Assembly (NCBI GenBank): GCA_021813805.1
Contig: JAKAJL010000011.1
Span: 1-64,000 of the forward strand
DNA: 64,000 bases
Direction of reading: 5' to 3'
Source: Pseudomonadota bacterium
GTDB lineage: Bacteria; Pseudomonadota; Alphaproteobacteria; Rhizobiales; Beijerinckiaceae
The notes under the pieces are model-generated. The model was not told the DNA's origin, did not search any database, and worked only from the letters and a program-made list of their open reading frames with translations. Below are positions 62,770 through 64,000 of the stretch, piece by piece (position 1 is the first letter of the stretch; each line of letters starts with the position of its first letter). The position numbers were made by a program, and so were the translations under genes.

Positions 62770-63339
62770 ATGCGAGTGAGCCGGGAGCAGGTCCTGGAGA
62801 ACAAGCGAACAATTCTGGCGGCGGCGAGCAGGCTGTTCCGGCAACATGGCTTCGAGTCCGTCACGGTGACCGACGTCATGAAGTCAGCGGGGCTCACGCA
62901 TGGCGGGTTCTATGGCTATTTCAAATCCAAGGATGACCTGATTGCCCAGGCATTGGCGGAGGTCATGGGGCGCTCCGAGGCGCCGCCCGGCGATCTGGGG
63001 TCGCTTGCAGAACAATATCTGTCCGCCGAGCACCGAGACAATTGCGCGGCGGGCTGTCCGCTTGCCGCGCTCGCATCGGAGGCCGTCCGTCAACCCGGCG
63101 GCGCCCGCGCCGAAATGACAGCGGGGCTCAAGCGTCAGATCGAGCGCCTTAGCCGAGTCGCTCCTGGCCCGGATGCGGCGAGCAAGCGCCGCGCGGCGGT
63201 CGGCAGTTGGGCGGCGATGGTAGGCGCCTTGATCCTGGCGCGCATGAGCAACGACTCCGAACTGTCCGACGACATCCTGAACGAGACAAGAGCCTGGCTT
63301 GCGGCGCAGGCCCAGATGGGCCCAGGGCGCGAGGCGTAA
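62770..63339 (+). CDS. TetR/AcrR-family transcriptional regulator
   Basis: 189 residues from ATG 62770 (MRVSREQVLENKRTILAAASRLF), preceded by GAGGGAGACAGAA; the frame begins 57 bases earlier. The N-terminal helix-turn-helix reads FESVTVTDVMKSAGLTHGGFYGYFKSKDDLI. The ligand domain has CAAGCPLAALASEAVRQ, as in repressors of SDR/oxidoreductase detoxification genes. It diverges from the SDR gene and probably represses it. Confidence 0.93.
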   Translation: MRVSREQVLENKRTILAAASRLFRQHGFESVTVTDVMKSAGLTHGGFYGYFKSKDDLIAQALAEVMGRSEAPPGDLGSLAEQYLSAEHRDNCAAGCPLAALASEAVRQPGGARAEMTAGLKRQIERLSRVAPGPDAASKRRAAVGSWAAMVGALILARMSNDSELSDDILNETRAWLAAQAQMGPGREA

Positions 63340-63660
63340 GCTCTGAAATGAAGTACCGCGGTGAACTCGCGAACGGCAGAATTACTCCGTGCGCTCACCT
63401 CTTTGCGAGCACCGCCAACTGCTGCTTTGGGTCAACACGGGACGGTCGCGGGCCTCGTCGGGAAGGTCGGCAACAAGCCGATCTCGGCTGTTATCGGGCG
63501 GCGCTGGCCGTGCTCAAATATCCGGTCCTGGGCGCTCGATGTCGTTATTGAGGCAAGACCCCGATTCACACGGCATGAACAATACGTTCGATATTTCAAA
63601 CGATTTCGGATAATATGCCAAACGCGATCACGCGACCGCGCAAAAGGCCGGACAGACGAG
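63340..63660. other. Intergenic stretch before the XRE regulator
   Basis: 320 bases with no supportable gene. The right part is AT-rich (ttcgatatttcaaacgatttcggataatatg) and includes a -10-like TAATAT, the probable promoter of the XRE-cupin gene. Confidence 0.45.
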
Positions 63661-64000
63661 ATGGGCGTCGAGGGCAGGGACAAGCAGAAGGCGCTGGAAG
63701 CGGGGGCGATCGCGCTCTCGGGCCAGCTCGGCCGGACGGTCCAACGGCTCAGAAAAGCCTATAGTCTTTCTCTTTCGGAACTTTCCGAGCACTCGGGCGT
63801 CGCCAAGTCGATCATCAGCCAGATCGAGCGCAACGAGACCAATCCGACGCTCGCCACCATCTGGCGTCTGGCCCAGGCGCTCGACGTGCCGATCGAGCGG
63901 GTGCTGCAGGACCGCGACGATTCCGCCTTCATCGAAAAGGTTTCGCGCGGCGACACCCCGATCCTGGTGTCGGACGACGGCAAGTGCCGGCTGGCGGTCA
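63661..64000 (+). CDS. XRE-family transcriptional regulator, probably XRE-cupin (3' end outside window)
   Basis: The frame from ATG 63661 is open to the right edge (113 codons). A short polar start (MGVEGRDKQKALEAGA) leads into a helix-turn-helix domain: LGRTVQRLRKAYSLSLSELSEHSGVAKSIISQIERNETNPTLATIWRLAQAL, recognisable by its core SGVAKSIISQIERNETNP. After VPIERVL the chain enters FIEKVSRGDTPILVSDDGKCRL, the usual linker into a cupin sensor domain, which lies beyond the window. Such regulators control amine, amino acid or stress genes; the target is unknown. Confidence 0.85.
   Translation, partial: MGVEGRDKQKALEAGAIALSGQLGRTVQRLRKAYSLSLSELSEHSGVAKSIISQIERNETNPTLATIWRLAQALDVPIERVLQDRDDSAFIEKVSRGDTPILVSDDGKCRLAV

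Noticed and set aside
1-64000. tRNA, rRNA, tmRNA and RNase P RNA genes
   Set aside because: Reading both strands for conserved elements (T-loop GGTTCGAATC, 16S and 23S landmarks, RNase P core) gave no convincing hit; a covariance search would be needed to exclude short divergent RNAs.

Overview
The window is GC-rich, gene-dense bacterial chromosome. Gene content and order point to an alphaproteobacterium of the Hyphomicrobiales (Rhizobiales), plausibly Beijerinckiaceae/Methylocystaceae. Pointers are a squalene-hopene cyclase, an NDUFA12-type complex I accessory subunit next to DUF2155 and aat, a cobalamin-dependent ribonucleotide reductase, the rpoZ-rsh-pdxJ-acpS block, a DUF2336 protein and a fused malic enzyme/phosphotransacetylase. 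The family-level placement is inference. I saw no rRNA, tRNA, CRISPR array or intact insertion sequence.

Layout. 0-8 kb: the end of a Hint-domain protein, a DUF2336 gene, a DUF1214/DUF1254-like envelope pair, a PepSY-like protein with an OmpR-type two-component system, and an acyltransferase. 8-18 kb: a lipoprotein, PPK2 polyphosphate kinase with an alcohol dehydrogenase, small envelope proteins, an archaeal/eukaryotic-type prolyl-tRNA synthetase, a phosphate module (DUF47, PiT transporter, NUDIX hydrolase) and squalene-hopene cyclase. 18.4-19.1 kb: a leader-like region with a 29-codon reading frame, a hairpin and a strong terminator ahead of ilvD. 21.2-26.6 kb: an acetate-uptake cluster (DUF485, ActP, a cNMP/CBS/DUF294 protein, a DnaQ-type exonuclease, a crotonase-family protein).

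26.6-33.5 kb is the accessory region. It holds an AT-richer sulfotransferase, a large protein that I read as ending in a GT-D-like glycosyltransferase domain, REP-like sequences, a run of small secreted Gly/Tyr/Arg-rich proteins, and an orphan ImmA/IrrE-type metalloprotease with a C-terminal zinc ribbon. 33.5-46.3 kb returns to core genes: nrdJ, lrgAB, NDUFA12, DUF2155, aat, a Do-family protease, a Na/Pi cotransporter, a GST and anmK. 46.5-50.5 kb is rpoZ-rsh-pdxJ-acpS. 50.4-59.2 kb has a NarL-type two-component system, maeB, a secreted protein, a rhodanese, a metallophosphoesterase and an EamA transporter. 59.4-63.3 kb is a detoxification-type cluster (two SDRs, a tautomerase, a quinone-oxidoreductase-like MDR) with a divergent TetR regulator. 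The window ends inside an XRE-cupin regulator gene that is open to the right edge.

The most unusual non-coding signal is a family of about 100-bp bipartite palindromic repeats. At least four copies (40.26, 46.32, 52.99 and 55.5 kb) sit at gene ends and fall into two sequence subtypes with the same two-hairpin design. Phosphorus handling recurs: PPK2, PiT with DUF47 and NUDIX, and a Na/Pi cotransporter with a PhoU-like tail. Many start sites were moved inward to codons with a ribosome-binding site or to where family similarity begins; each such choice is explained in the entry.
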